DNA from: Cryomorphaceae bacterium
GTDB taxonomy: Bacteria; Bacteroidota; Bacteroidia; Flavobacteriales; Schleiferiaceae
Length of the DNA: 17,615 nucleotides
Direction of reading: 5' to 3'
Assembly (NCBI GenBank): GCA_003507115.1
Contig: DNWN01000017.1
Span: 4,592 to 22,206 of the forward strand
The translations under genes were made by a program, and so were the position numbers. Under the pieces are notes generated by a model, which did not search any database, was not told the DNA's origin, and saw only the letters and a list, made by a program, of their open reading frames with translations. Below are positions 9,101 to 15,186 of this stretch, one piece after another. How positions within the stretch are numbered: position 1 is the stretch's first letter; every line of letters begins with the position of its first letter.

Positions 9101-10041
9101 TCCAGTTGCGCATCGACGCCGATGTGGACCTCTACAGCCAACCTTGCCCTGTGGGTACGTTTGACGTGGTCGGTATTGGTGGCCAGTACGACAACAGCAG
9201 CCCCTATACCAGTGGCTACCAGATGCTGCCTCGTTACATCGCCGACGTGATCTTCCCAACGCCCATGTCCTATGACTTGGCCGTCACGGAAATCATGGCA
9301 GGTTCCAACGATCCCAACAGCAATGTCAGCGACGACTGGTTCGAAATCCTCAACTACGGTTCGACCGCGGTGAATTTGGACGGGTTCTCCTGGGATGACA
9401 ACAGCTTAGCGGCTGGCACTTCCACCTTCCAGAATGTCACCATCGCTCCAGGCGAGGCCATTGTGGTCTGGGCGGGTGTTCAGGCCAATGAAGGCGATTT
9501 CAAGGCCGCTTGGGGCATCAGCAACACCAGCGTTCAGATCATCTCTTCCGATGAGCTGGTCAATGGTGCCTACCCCTCCTTGAGCTCGAGCAGCGACGTC
9601 GTGGTTCTTTTCGACACCTCGGCGAACCCCATTGAGATTTGCAAGGCCGAATACACCAGCACGCTAGCTGGTCGATCCGTCGAGTTTGATACCAACTGTA
9701 CCTACCTCGGCAATGCGACCGTGGGCGTACGCGGTGCCTACACCTCAACGGGTACGGACGTAGGATCTCCGGGTAACCAAACGATCAGTGTAGGCGAAAA
9801 CACCCTCGAAAAGGTTCGCCTCTACCCCAACCCGGCGGGAACGGTGGCGACCTTGAAGCTCCCCATGGATGGCTCTAAGACGGTCACAGTACTCAATACC
9901 CTGGGTCAACCCGTTCTCACCCAGCGCACCTCTTCCAATGAGCTTCAAATGAACGTGGCTTCGATGAAGTCCGGTATCTACATGGTCCGAATTCAAAGCG
10001 AAGCCGGTCAGCGCACGCTGCGCCTGGTGGTGCAACACTAA
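6166..10041 (+). CDS. Giant T9SS-secreted protein: cupredoxin, lamin-tail, OB-like repeats, Calx-beta, sorting domain
   Basis: A 1291-residue exported protein. A signal peptide covers residues 1-20. Residues 22-110 form a plastocyanin-like cupredoxin with candidate type-1 copper ligands H53, C95, H98 and M102. Residues 118-288 are a lamin-tail domain (FISEYVEGSSNNKALEIYNP). Units of about 200 residues follow at 296-493, 504-701 and 828-1029, each made of two OB-like halves (GTVFTIDYDGNAGYSFYIHD; later NVDVTDG, RIDADCNLYG, QFDNSSPYTSGYQLFPRD). A Calx-beta domain at about 703-826 (VTEGDESIDLLID, FTIIDND) splits units two and three. A second lamin-tail domain occupies about 1036-1205. Residues 1216-1291 are a type A T9SS sorting domain (VRLYPNPAG, GIYMVRI). 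OB plus lamin-tail modules are known from secreted nucleases, but no nuclease domain is present here. Likely a surface or secreted binding/adhesion protein; the role is unknown. Confidence 0.9.
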   Translation: MMKKITSLALWMTAVCAFAANHAVSVVNNSYSPATLAITVGDTVTWTQVNGVHNVNGSISTFSSNPASFGNGAAAGGTWTYQYVFTTAGTYQYQCDPHASFMTGTITVTAAPTTTSPCSDFFISEYVEGSSNNKALEIYNPTGASKSIAGYTLALFSNGATTTTNTFVFPAGTTIPAHGTYVIAHGSGVAALLAVADTSYGYPNVVSYNGDDAVVLLTPTNDTLDIIGIVGVDPGSNWTVGSGATNEHTLVRKVTVEKGQLDWAIGATEWDVYPQNTFTQLGAHTSNCANTPPAYDMIGDYTSVDANGVADSLTAYAHFIGTVFTIDYDGNAGYSFYIHDGTGGINVYKYSDLGSYTAPTRGDSIEVYGTIIQYNGLTEIAPDTINVLATGAPIQSASVTTTLGEAQESELIRLNNVSLATPSQWTNSGSGFNVDVTDGTTTYVVRIDADCNLYGTAAPTGSFDVVGVGSQFDNSSPYTSGYQLFPRDTNDIIVGGTVVSNIDPIAPYKSVNASGVADSLGVSARFRGTVFTIDFDGNAGYSLYIHDGTGGMNVYKSTDIGSYTAPMMGDYIEVYGTIAQFNGLTELIPDSLTLVSTGSAIQTPALPTNLGEAQESELVRFNNMSLVTPSQWTNTGSGFNVDITDGSNTYAMRIDADCNLYGTAAPTGLFDVIGVGSQYDNSSPYTSGYQLFPRDTADIIPVVATNPSIRFAMAAQSALEGNVTETIHLVINPTYASASTVTIRHNAGAGFVVGTDATFSPSISATGTSITVPANADTVTLSITLIDDAVTEGDESIDLLIDAAGVGLQIGAIDSMRFTIIDNDIIIPTYTIPQIKGQDANGVNDSNGVYCKVIGTVLGVNTQSASTGNVAFTIHDGNVGFGVFSPGSSNHGYSVNEGDVVRIIGTIGQFNGLAQVNADSIAVVSTGAALPTPTAIVALDESTESDLLRMNNVTIVNPAQWTNAGSGFNVDITDGTNTIQLRIDADVDLYSQPCPVGTFDVVGIGGQYDNSSPYTSGYQMLPRYIADVIFPTPMSYDLAVTEIMAGSNDPNSNVSDDWFEILNYGSTAVNLDGFSWDDNSLAAGTSTFQNVTIAPGEAIVVWAGVQANEGDFKAAWGISNTSVQIISSDELVNGAYPSLSSSSDVVVLFDTSANPIEICKAEYTSTLAGRSVEFDTNCTYLGNATVGVRGAYTSTGTDVGSPGNQTISVGENTLEKVRLYPNPAGTVATLKLPMDGSKTVTVLNTLGQPVLTQRTSSNELQMNVASMKSGIYMVRIQSEAGQRTLRLVVQH
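7051..7644 (+). repeat. Protein repeat unit A (OB-like double module)
   Basis: First of three homologous units inside the T9SS protein (residues 296-493). Hallmarks are DANGVADSL, GNAGYSFYIHDGTGG, VYGTIIQYNGLTEI, then LNNVSLATPSQWTN and DNSSPYTSGYQLFPRD. Unit A is closest to unit B, even at nucleotide level. Confidence 0.85.
7675..8268 (+). repeat. Protein repeat unit B (OB-like double module)
   Basis: Second unit (residues 504-701), separated from unit A by only about ten residues. It shares long near-identical stretches with A, including GNAGYS-YIHDGTGG, LGEAQESEL and DADCNLYGTAAPTG, with matching DNA blocks such as the one starting TACGGCACAGCCGCTCCCAC. Confidence 0.85.
8647..9252 (+). 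repeat. Protein repeat unit C (divergent OB-like double module)
   Basis: Third unit (residues 828-1029), after the Calx-beta domain. It keeps the second-half signature (PAQWTNAGSGFNVDITDG, YDNSSPYTSGYQMLPR) but its first half is more divergent (GTVLGVNTQSASTGNVAF), indicating an older copy. Confidence 0.8.
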
Positions 10042-10062
10042 TTGTTTCGATCCCGAAAGCAC

Positions 10063-10092
10063 AAAGCCGGTCCGAAAGGGCCGGCTTTTTTT
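10063..10092 (+). terminator. Rho-independent terminator of the T9SS protein gene
   Basis: An 11-bp stem (AAAGCCGGTCC paired with GGGCCGGCTTT, one G-T wobble) closes a GAAA tetraloop and runs into seven T residues, 21 bp after the stop codon. Confidence 0.92.
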
Positions 10093-10118
10093 ATGCCCTG
10101 CTTCTGCCAGAGCAAGCT

Positions 10119-10188
10119 CCGCTGCTGAGCGGGATTACCCTCCCCCCGGTCGGGTGATCCCGGGGCGGGGGTGTCTCACCCAAAAAAC
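10119..10188 (+). other. Structured GC-rich intergenic element, possible small RNA body
   Basis: Several strong pairings stack here. CCGCTGCTGAGCGG (10119-10132) is a perfect 5-bp hairpin. Bases 10130-10140 pair with 10152-10162 as an 11-bp stem holding one T-G wobble, with a loop containing six C residues (10142-10147). A G-run at 10167-10171 could pair with that loop as a pseudoknot. GGGTGA (10152-10157) can alternatively pair with TCACCC (10176-10181). The wobble pair would be an A-C mismatch on the other strand, which favours a plus-strand RNA. No protein-coding frame looks real here, and no promoter was found just upstream, so expression is unproven. Confidence 0.3.
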
Positions 10189-10216
10189 AAAAGCACGCCG
10201 GAGAGGCTTGCTTTTT
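10189..10216 (+). terminator. Putative rho-independent terminator after the structured element
   Basis: AAAAGCA (10189-10195) pairs with TGCTTTT (10209-10215), continued by GCC/GGC across a single C-T mismatch, with loop GGAGA and a short T-run. A second T-run follows at 10219-10224. It sits directly behind the structured element at 10119-10188. Confidence 0.5.
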
Positions 10217-10220
10217 GCTT

Positions 10221-10270
10221 TTTTATTTCTCCGCCGCATGCATGTAAACATGCCGCGGCAAGAAATAAAA
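10221..10270. repeat. 50-bp imperfect inverted repeat between two terminators
   Basis: The outer arms TTTTATTTCT (10221-10230) and AGAAATAAAA (10261-10270) are perfect 10-bp complements. Inside, GCCGC (10233-10237) pairs with GCGGC (10255-10259), and GCATG (10240-10244) pairs with CATGC (10249-10253) around a TAAA loop. Two 2x1 internal loops separate the three helices. Confidence 0.7.
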
Positions 10271-10298
10271 AAACCAGCGCTTTCGGCGCTGGTTTTTT
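10267..10298 (-). terminator. Bidirectional terminator below tRNA-Gly
   Basis: CCAGCGC (10274-10280) pairs with GCGCTGG (10286-10292), extended by an A-run and a T-run into a perfect 13-bp inverted repeat with a 5-base loop. On the minus strand it lies 3 bp after the CCA end of tRNA-Gly and gives a U-tail; on the plus strand it could stop transcripts coming from the left. Confidence 0.88.
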
Positions 10299-10301
10299 GG
10301 G

Positions 10302-10377
<76 letters not shown>

Positions 10378-10387
10378 AGTAGGGCGA

Positions 10388-10417
10388 CAAAAATAGAAAG
10401 AAAAGTTCTGCGAACAA
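10388..10417 (-). promoter_or_regulatory. Bacteroidota-type promoter for tRNA-Gly
   Basis: On the minus strand a -33 TTG (10417-10415) is followed after 19 bp by TATTTTTG (10395-10388), an exact TAnnTTTG match. The -7 box ends 10 bp before the first tRNA base. It lies between the mutS stop and the tRNA. Confidence 0.85.
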
Positions 10418-10436
10418 GCAATAATCCCTGGAAAAT

Positions 10437-13037
10437 TTAGCCTTTTCCGAAGCGTTCTTTCCAACGCTGCAAAAGCAATAAAGCTTCCATCGGAGTCAAT
10501 GCGTCGGGATCGACCTCCGCTAATTCCGATTTCCAGGCGAGCGTTTCGGGTTCTTCCCACTGAATGAAGGAGAGTTGCATAGACCCACTTCCCTGAGAGG
10601 CCTCCTGGGAAGATCCTTCGGTACTTTCTCCGTGCAGTGCTTCCAATTCCGTGAGCACCTCCTGGGCGCGAAGGACCACGGGCTTGGGCATACCTGCCAT
10701 ACGCGCCACATGAATGCCAAATGAGTGGTTCGATCCCCCGGGAGCCAATGTCCGCAAAAAGACCATTTGACCGGCCTCCTCCAAGATGGATACATGGCGA
10801 TTGGCGATACGCGGCCAATGGGCTTCAAGGGCATTCAGCTCGTGGTAATGTGTGGCAAAAAGGGTCAGAGGACGGAAGGGATGCTGGTGCAAGTACTCCG
10901 CAATGGATTGGGCGATGCTGAGGCCGTCGTAGGTGGCGGTACCGCGGCCAATTTCATCGAGGAGAACCAGGCTTCGCTCGGTTAAGCCGTGCAAGATGCT
11001 GGCTGTTTCGGCCATTTCGACCATAAAGGTGGATTCCCCTTCGCTCAAGTTATCGCTGGCCCCGACGCGCACAAAGAGTCGGTCCAATAAGGGAAGCTGG
11101 GCGGATTCTGCCGGCACATAGCCTCCCATTTGCGCCATGATGGCATGGAGGGCGGTTTGACGCAATAGGGCAGACTTACCACTCATGTTGGGTCCCGTGA
11201 TGATCCACATTTGCTCCTCGTTCGCGCTCAAATGCACATCATTCGGTATGTAGGGGCTGGCATCGGGCAAGCGTTGCTCAATCACCGGGTGTCGGCCCTG
11301 AACGACCGCCCAATCGAGCCCGTCCGAAAAGGTCGGTCGGCACCATCGGTGGCGCTGGGCAAGATGGGCCAAAGTCAAGAGCACATCGACGGCCGCCATA
11401 CTGCGCGCCGTGGCGAGTAAGGTATGGACATGGGCTTGGGATGCGGTGACGAGTTCTAGGTAGAGGCGTTGTTCGAGGGTATGCACCTTCTCGTCTGCTT
11501 CCAAAATTTCGGTCTCTAGGGTTTTGAGCTCCTCGGTGATGTAGCGCTCCGCATTCACCAGAGTTTGCTTCCGTATCCACTCGGCAGGAACGCGGTCTTT
11601 CTGGGTGTTGCGCACTTCGAGGTAGTAGCCAAAGACGGAATTAAAGGCCACCTTCAGCCCTTGGATGCCCGTTGCTTCTGTTTCTCGCGCCAAAATGGCC
11701 TCCAAAACTTGGTTCGCATCGCGTTTTAAGTTTTTGTAGCGGTCCAATTCTGCGTGGTAGCCTGGTCGGAAGAGACCGCCCTTGCTGGCCACGGCTGGCG
11801 GCTCATCGGCGAGCGCCCCGAGGGTCGCTTCCCGCCAAGAGGCCATGGGGTCTAAACGTTCGAGGTATGGCATCCAAGCCCCTTCCCCGTTGAGCTCGGC
11901 CCCCAGTGCCTCCACGGCCTCCAAGGATTGCGCTAAGCGCTGCAGTTCGCGAGGACCAATTCGTCCGGTAGCCAGACGGGTAGCCATGCGCTCCATGTCT
12001 CCAAGTTGGCCCAACAGGGCGCGCAGGTGTTCGCGTTGCTCTGTTTCGGCGAGTCCCGCTGCCACCGCATTCTGCCGTTCTAGAATGGCCGCCTCTTCGA
12101 CCAAGGGCAAGGCCAACCAACGTCGCATCCAACGTCCCCCCATGGGGCTCGCGGTATGATCTAGGACATCCAAAAGGGTCATTCCTCCCCCATGCGCGGT
12201 GCTAAACAACTCGAGGTTACGGAGGGTGAACTTGTCCATCCACAAATGGGTGGCCGGGCGCAGTTGTTGGACCGTCAAAATATGTTGGGTCGCCGTGTAC
12301 TGGGACTGTCGGAGATAGTGTAAAAGGGCCCCGGCGGCTACCACGGCAAGGGGAGCATCCTCCAGGCCGAAACCTTTGATACTTTGGCTCCCAAATTGGG
12401 TTTGAACCGCCTCCTGCGCATACTCGGATTGAAAGACCCAGTCTTCCAAACTTGAGGGCGTCCGGCTGCCCAACAATTGCTGCCCGAGCTCTGTTCGATG
12501 CCGGCGATTGTAGACCACTTCGGAGGGATGAAAGGTGGTCATCCACTTCACCGCCTCAGCGGGAAGGCTTTGGGCCACCCAGAATTCCCCCGTGGACACG
12601 TCCAGAAATGCCAACCCAACCTCCCCGGCCTCTTCATGGAAGCAGGCCAGATAATTGTTTGATTTGGATGGCAACAAGCTGTCTTGGTGGGCGATGCCGG
12701 GTGTCACCACTTCGGTGACGCCGCGCTTGACAATGCCCTTGACCGACTTGGGGTCCTCCAATTGCTCGCAAACCGCCACTTTGAAGCCCGCCTTGACCAA
12801 ACGTGGCAAATAGGTGTCCAAGGAATGGTGGGGAAAGCCCGCCAATTCCATGTCCGCAGCCGCCCCATTGCTGCGCTTGGTGAGAGTAATCTCCAGGGCT
12901 TTCGAGGCCTTGATCGCGTCCTCACCAAATGTTTCATAGAAATCCCCGACGCGGAAAAGCAGGAGCGCTTCCGGGTACTCGGCCTTGAGGGCATAGTACT
13001 GACGCATAAGGGGGGTTTCTTTGGATGCAGAAGCCAT
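10437..13037 (-). CDS. mutS: DNA mismatch repair protein MutS
   Basis: MutS recognises mismatches and small loops and starts methyl-independent or MutL-linked repair, using an ATPase clamp. This 866-residue protein has every hallmark of MutS1. The mismatch-reading Phe-x-Glu is F33-Y34-E35 in GDFYETF. Walker A is GPNMSGKS at 615-622. The signature helix region SDNLSEGESTFMVEM is at 661-675, Walker B LVLLDEIGRGT is at 690-700 with D694/E695, and the FATHYHEL motif is at 727-734. Length is close to the E. coli protein (853). The start aligns well with the family because the Phe-x-Glu follows at the usual distance. It diverges from the RNA methyltransferase gene, with only 41 bp between their start codons. 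No terminator separates it from tRNA-Gly, whose own promoter lies in the gap. Confidence 0.98.
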   Translation of the reverse strand: MASASKETPLMRQYYALKAEYPEALLLFRVGDFYETFGEDAIKASKALEITLTKRSNGAAADMELAGFPHHSLDTYLPRLVKAGFKVAVCEQLEDPKSVKGIVKRGVTEVVTPGIAHQDSLLPSKSNNYLACFHEEAGEVGLAFLDVSTGEFWVAQSLPAEAVKWMTTFHPSEVVYNRRHRTELGQQLLGSRTPSSLEDWVFQSEYAQEAVQTQFGSQSIKGFGLEDAPLAVVAAGALLHYLRQSQYTATQHILTVQQLRPATHLWMDKFTLRNLELFSTAHGGGMTLLDVLDHTASPMGGRWMRRWLALPLVEEAAILERQNAVAAGLAETEQREHLRALLGQLGDMERMATRLATGRIGPRELQRLAQSLEAVEALGAELNGEGAWMPYLERLDPMASWREATLGALADEPPAVASKGGLFRPGYHAELDRYKNLKRDANQVLEAILARETEATGIQGLKVAFNSVFGYYLEVRNTQKDRVPAEWIRKQTLVNAERYITEELKTLETEILEADEKVHTLEQRLYLELVTASQAHVHTLLATARSMAAVDVLLTLAHLAQRHRWCRPTFSDGLDWAVVQGRHPVIEQRLPDASPYIPNDVHLSANEEQMWIITGPNMSGKSALLRQTALHAIMAQMGGYVPAESAQLPLLDRLFVRVGASDNLSEGESTFMVEMAETASILHGLTERSLVLLDEIGRGTATYDGLSIAQSIAEYLHQHPFRPLTLFATHYHELNALEAHWPRIANRHVSILEEAGQMVFLRTLAPGGSNHSFGIHVARMAGMPKPVVLRAQEVLTELEALHGESTEGSSQEASQGSGSMQLSFIQWEEPETLAWKSELAEVDPDALTPMEALLLLQRWKERFGKG

Positions 13038-13059
13038 AAATGGGCAGGAAAACAGGGGT

Positions 13060-13067
13060 TACCTTTG
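13060..13067 (+). promoter_or_regulatory. Bacteroidota -7 promoter element (TACCTTTG)
   Basis: TACCTTTG is an exact TAnnTTTG match 11 bp before the ATG at 13079, giving a very short leader. It decides the start of the methyltransferase: an upstream in-frame ATG at 13040 would lie before the transcription start. No clear -33 element is visible. Confidence 0.6.
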
Positions 13068-13078
13068 CGAAGATAACC

Positions 13079-13606
13079 ATGCAAAAACGTCTAACTACGG
13101 AACTCGGTCGGATGACAGGGGAAGAATACGCCACTTCCCCCAAAACGCCCGTGTGGATCATCCTCGAAAACGTTCGAAGTGCGCACAATGTGGGCTCTTT
13201 CTTTCGTACAGCCGATGCCTTTGGCTGCGGGGGGATCTCCCTTTGCGGCTATACGGCCCAGCCACCGCACAAGCAGGTAGACAAAGTCGCCCTCGGTGCC
13301 ACGGACAGTGTGCCTTGGTTGGGATTTGACGATGCCCCGGCGGCCATTGCTGAGGCCAAAGCGGCAGGCTACCTCGTTCTGGGGGTTGAGCAGGCCCATG
13401 GAGCCATTTCTCTAGAGGATATGCCTTGCCCCGAAGGGGGAATTGCGCTAGTTTTTGGCAACGAAGTCGATGGCGTAGAGGCCGACACCCTCGCGGTCTG
13501 CGATGGCGCGGTGGAAGTGCCCCAATTTGGCATGAAGCACAGTTTGAACGTCAGCGTTTGCGGAGGCGCCGTCCTTTGGGAAGCCACCCGCCGCTACCGA
13601 CTCTAA
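13079..13606 (+). CDS. SPOUT-class RNA 2'-O-methyltransferase (TrmH/SpoU family)
   Basis: This family transfers a methyl group from S-adenosylmethionine to a ribose 2'-OH in tRNA or rRNA. The 175-residue protein shows the three SpoU motifs: motif 1 NVRSAHNVGSFFRTADAFG (31-49, with N37 and catalytic R43), motif 2 ALVFGNEVDGV (123-133, E129) and motif 3 VPQFGMKHSLNVSV (147-160). Together they make the knotted SAM site. It is a minimal enzyme without an N-terminal substrate-binding domain, so I cannot tell whether it acts on tRNA or rRNA. I chose ATG 13079 over 13040 because of the promoter between them. It is divergent from mutS and converges on the small membrane protein, whose stop lies 10 bp away; no terminator is seen in that gap. 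Confidence 0.92.
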   Translation: MQKRLTTELGRMTGEEYATSPKTPVWIILENVRSAHNVGSFFRTADAFGCGGISLCGYTAQPPHKQVDKVALGATDSVPWLGFDDAPAAIAEAKAAGYLVLGVEQAHGAISLEDMPCPEGGIALVFGNEVDGVEADTLAVCDGAVEVPQFGMKHSLNVSVCGGAVLWEATRRYRL

Positions 13607-13616
13607 ACCCTTTTTT

Positions 13617-13835
13617 CTATTTGGTGATCCATCCCCAAAATTGCTTGTGCAGGGCAGGAATCGCTATGGCCATGAGGGGCACCAAAATCAGGGTAAATAC
13701 CAAGGTTTTCACCAGCTGCGGCAGGTCCGCCAGCAAGGGGAAAAGCAGGGCAAACATCACGTTCACTACGGGGTAAACGAAGAGCCAGGAGATGACGATC
13801 ATCTTCCAGCGTTTGGGTTGGGGGCTTGCACTCAT
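13617..13835 (-). CDS. Small two-helix membrane protein
   Basis: This is a 72-residue protein with two predicted transmembrane helices, about residues 12-34 and 41-62, linked by ADLPQLVKT. The pattern KRWKM, then WLFVYP, LADLP, TL-LILVPLMA and a Trp near the C-terminus resembles the membrane tail often fused to antibiotic-biosynthesis-monooxygenase (ABM) domains in other bacteria. Here it stands alone with no ABM domain before it. The function of that tail is unknown. It begins just 12 bp after the terminator of the OmpA gene, leaving very little room for a promoter, so it may depend on read-through. Coding is supported by the protein pattern and the tidy fit between neighbours. Confidence 0.72.
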   Translation of the reverse strand: MSASPQPKRWKMIVISWLFVYPVVNVMFALLFPLLADLPQLVKTLVFTLILVPLMAIAIPALHKQFWGWITK

Positions 13836-13847
13836 AAACGTTTAGAT

Positions 13848-13875
13848 AAAAAAAAGAGGGGCCGAGGCCCCTCTT
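13848..13875 (-). terminator. Rho-independent terminator of the OmpA lipoprotein gene
   Basis: A perfect 10-bp inverted repeat (AAGAGGGGCC / GGCCCCTCTT) with a two-base centre is followed on the minus strand by eight T residues. It lies 17 bp after the stop codon of the OmpA gene. Confidence 0.93.
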
Positions 13876-13892
13876 CAAGAATGAATCCAGAA

Positions 13893-14627
13893 TTACTGGA
13901 TGAATTGGAATTCTACACGGCGGTTGTGCACGTTCTTCTTGCTGAGAAGCTCCGATTCGCCTTTAGACACCACCTCGAAGCGTGCTTCAGAGATGCCGAA
14001 GGTGGTTGTCAATACGCGAACTACGGCCTTGGCACGACGCTCACCTACTTTGAGGTTAACGCGCTCAGAGCCGGTTGCATCCGCGTGACCCACCACGCGC
14101 AAGCGCAAGCTGGGGTTGGTCTTCATCATTTTAGCTACTACGGCCAATTTCGCCTCATCTTCTACGCTGACCGTAGCCGAGTTGGTGGCAAAGTGTACTT
14201 CAGGAATGAAGGCCTCTGCTACTTGCGTAGTGACCGTACCCTCGATTTTCTTGCCTTGGAAGTTAACCAAAGCGCCAGCGGGGGTGTTGGCTTCTTGGTC
14301 CTTGGAATCGACTACGCCGTCGCCGTCGCTGTCCAATTCACGGCCTGAACCGTCTACGCGGGCACCGCGCTGGGTAAAGGGATCCGTATCCAATTCGTGG
14401 CGGATACCGTCACCGTCCAAGTCCAACGCACGGCCAGAACCGTCAACGAGGGCACCTTTGGGAGTGTTTGCTTCGAGATCGAACGCATCAGAGACGCCGT
14501 CTCCGTCTGAGTCCGCTTGAACTTTCGCCAAGTCGCCCTTCAAAGTGCCTACTTGCTCTTCGAGTTCTTTGATGTTTCCGCAGGAGGCCAACGCCAAGGC
14601 GGCAACTCCCAAAACCGCATATTTCAT
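13893..14627 (-). CDS. OmpA-family lipoprotein with TSP3 repeats
   Basis: This outer-membrane lipoprotein anchors to peptidoglycan. The 244-residue form from ATG 14627 has a signal peptide with lipobox LASC (Cys16). A short coiled coil follows (about 19-38, IKELEEQVGTLKGDL). Three thrombospondin type 3 calcium-binding repeats come next, with cores DSDGDGVSD (39-47), DLDGDGIRH (69-77) and DSDGDGVVD (99-107). The OmpA C-terminal domain spans about 143-242. In it D183 and R198 have the 15-residue spacing of the pair that binds diaminopimelate in the family, and the domain ends NRRVEFQF. A frame extending to a TTG at 14636 adds only three residues and is less likely. It lies 5 bp after folK but has its own promoter inside folK, and a strong terminator, which fits high independent expression. 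Confidence 0.93.
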   Translation of the reverse strand: MKYAVLGVAALALASCGNIKELEEQVGTLKGDLAKVQADSDGDGVSDAFDLEANTPKGALVDGSGRALDLDGDGIRHELDTDPFTQRGARVDGSGRELDSDGDGVVDSKDQEANTPAGALVNFQGKKIEGTVTTQVAEAFIPEVHFATNSATVSVEDEAKLAVVAKMMKTNPSLRLRVVGHADATGSERVNLKVGERRAKAVVRVLTTTFGISEARFEVVSKGESELLSKKNVHNRRVEFQFIQ

Positions 14628-14632
14628 GTGTG

Positions 14633-15130
14633 TCAATTTTCAATTGTTTGGTGCAAATGTATCAAATTTTCGTCGCTGCAACGGGTTAGAAGCTCCGAGA
14701 CGGTGCATTTTTGGATGGGATGCTTCCATTCCCCCCAATGTTCGGCCAGCGGATGCAGTACAAAGCGCCGAATTTCCATTCGCGGATGTGGAACTATCAC
14801 GGTATCAACTCGGTACTCGCCTCCGCTCCAAAGGATGAGATCGATGTCCATGCGGCGATTTTCGTAGGTCGTGGCCGATAGATTTCGGACCCGTCCCAGG
14901 CGTTTTTCCACCTCCAGAGCCCATGCCATCAGCACTTCCAATGGCTCCTCCCAATGCACCTCGAACACTTGATTGAGGAAATCAGGTCCCTGAAAGCCCC
15001 AGGCAGGGGTCTGCCAAACCGAACCGGCGCGGATGATTTCGACCTTTTCTGAAAGGACCTCTCGGGCTTCGGCCAAAGCTTGGGATGCATCCAGCGCATT
15101 GCTCCCGAGCATGAGAAGGACCCGATGCAT
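14633..15130 (-). CDS. folK: 2-amino-4-hydroxy-6-hydroxymethyldihydropteridine pyrophosphokinase (HPPK)
   Basis: HPPK moves pyrophosphate from ATP to 6-hydroxymethyl-7,8-dihydropterin, a step in folate synthesis in the cytoplasm. The 165-residue protein from ATG 15130 has LGSN near the start (8-11) and the magnesium-binding signature R92-R-M-D95-I-D97-L, which has the same residue numbers as E. coli HPPK (D95, D97). It also has the substrate-binding PHPRMEIRRFVLHPLAE (115-131). This numbering is the reason for choosing ATG 15130 over an in-frame GTG at 15169. A near-consensus -7 box (GAGATTTG, 15184-15177) lies just above the GTG, so the longer form cannot be excluded. Other folate genes are not in the window. 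Confidence 0.95.
   Translation of the reverse strand: MHRVLLMLGSNALDASQALAEAREVLSEKVEIIRAGSVWQTPAWGFQGPDFLNQVFEVHWEEPLEVLMAWALEVEKRLGRVRNLSATTYENRRMDIDLILWSGGEYRVDTVIVPHPRMEIRRFVLHPLAEHWGEWKHPIQKCTVSELLTRCSDENLIHLHQTIEN
14654..14682 (-). promoter_or_regulatory. Bacteroidota-type promoter for the OmpA lipoprotein gene
   Basis: On the minus strand GTTG (14682-14679) is followed after 17 bp by TACATTTG (14661-14654), an exact TAnnTTTG. It sits inside the 3' end of folK, 26 bp before the OmpA ATG; the leader is A-rich, as is common for highly translated Bacteroidota genes. Confidence 0.78.
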
Positions 15131-15186
15131 CTGCCCGGTAGGATGTACCTTGGTTACTTGGTTTTTCACTTGAACGCAAATCTCCG

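Noticed and set aside
8170..9141. Long open frame (323 residues) antisense to the T9SS protein
   Set aside because: It is a shadow of a repetitive GC-rich gene, its protein shows no family pattern, and the plus-strand frame is clearly coding.
13068..13075. Minus-strand TATCTTCG as a mutS promoter
   Set aside because: One mismatch from TAnnTTTG and no properly spaced TTG; too weak to list.
13040..13078. Longer start for the RNA methyltransferase
   Set aside because: The promoter-like TACCTTTG lies inside this stretch and the added residues do not match the family.
13641..14348. Plus-strand frame of 235 residues opposite the OmpA lipoprotein
   Set aside because: It crosses the OmpA terminator and the small membrane gene and shows no recognisable domain; the minus-strand genes are well supported.
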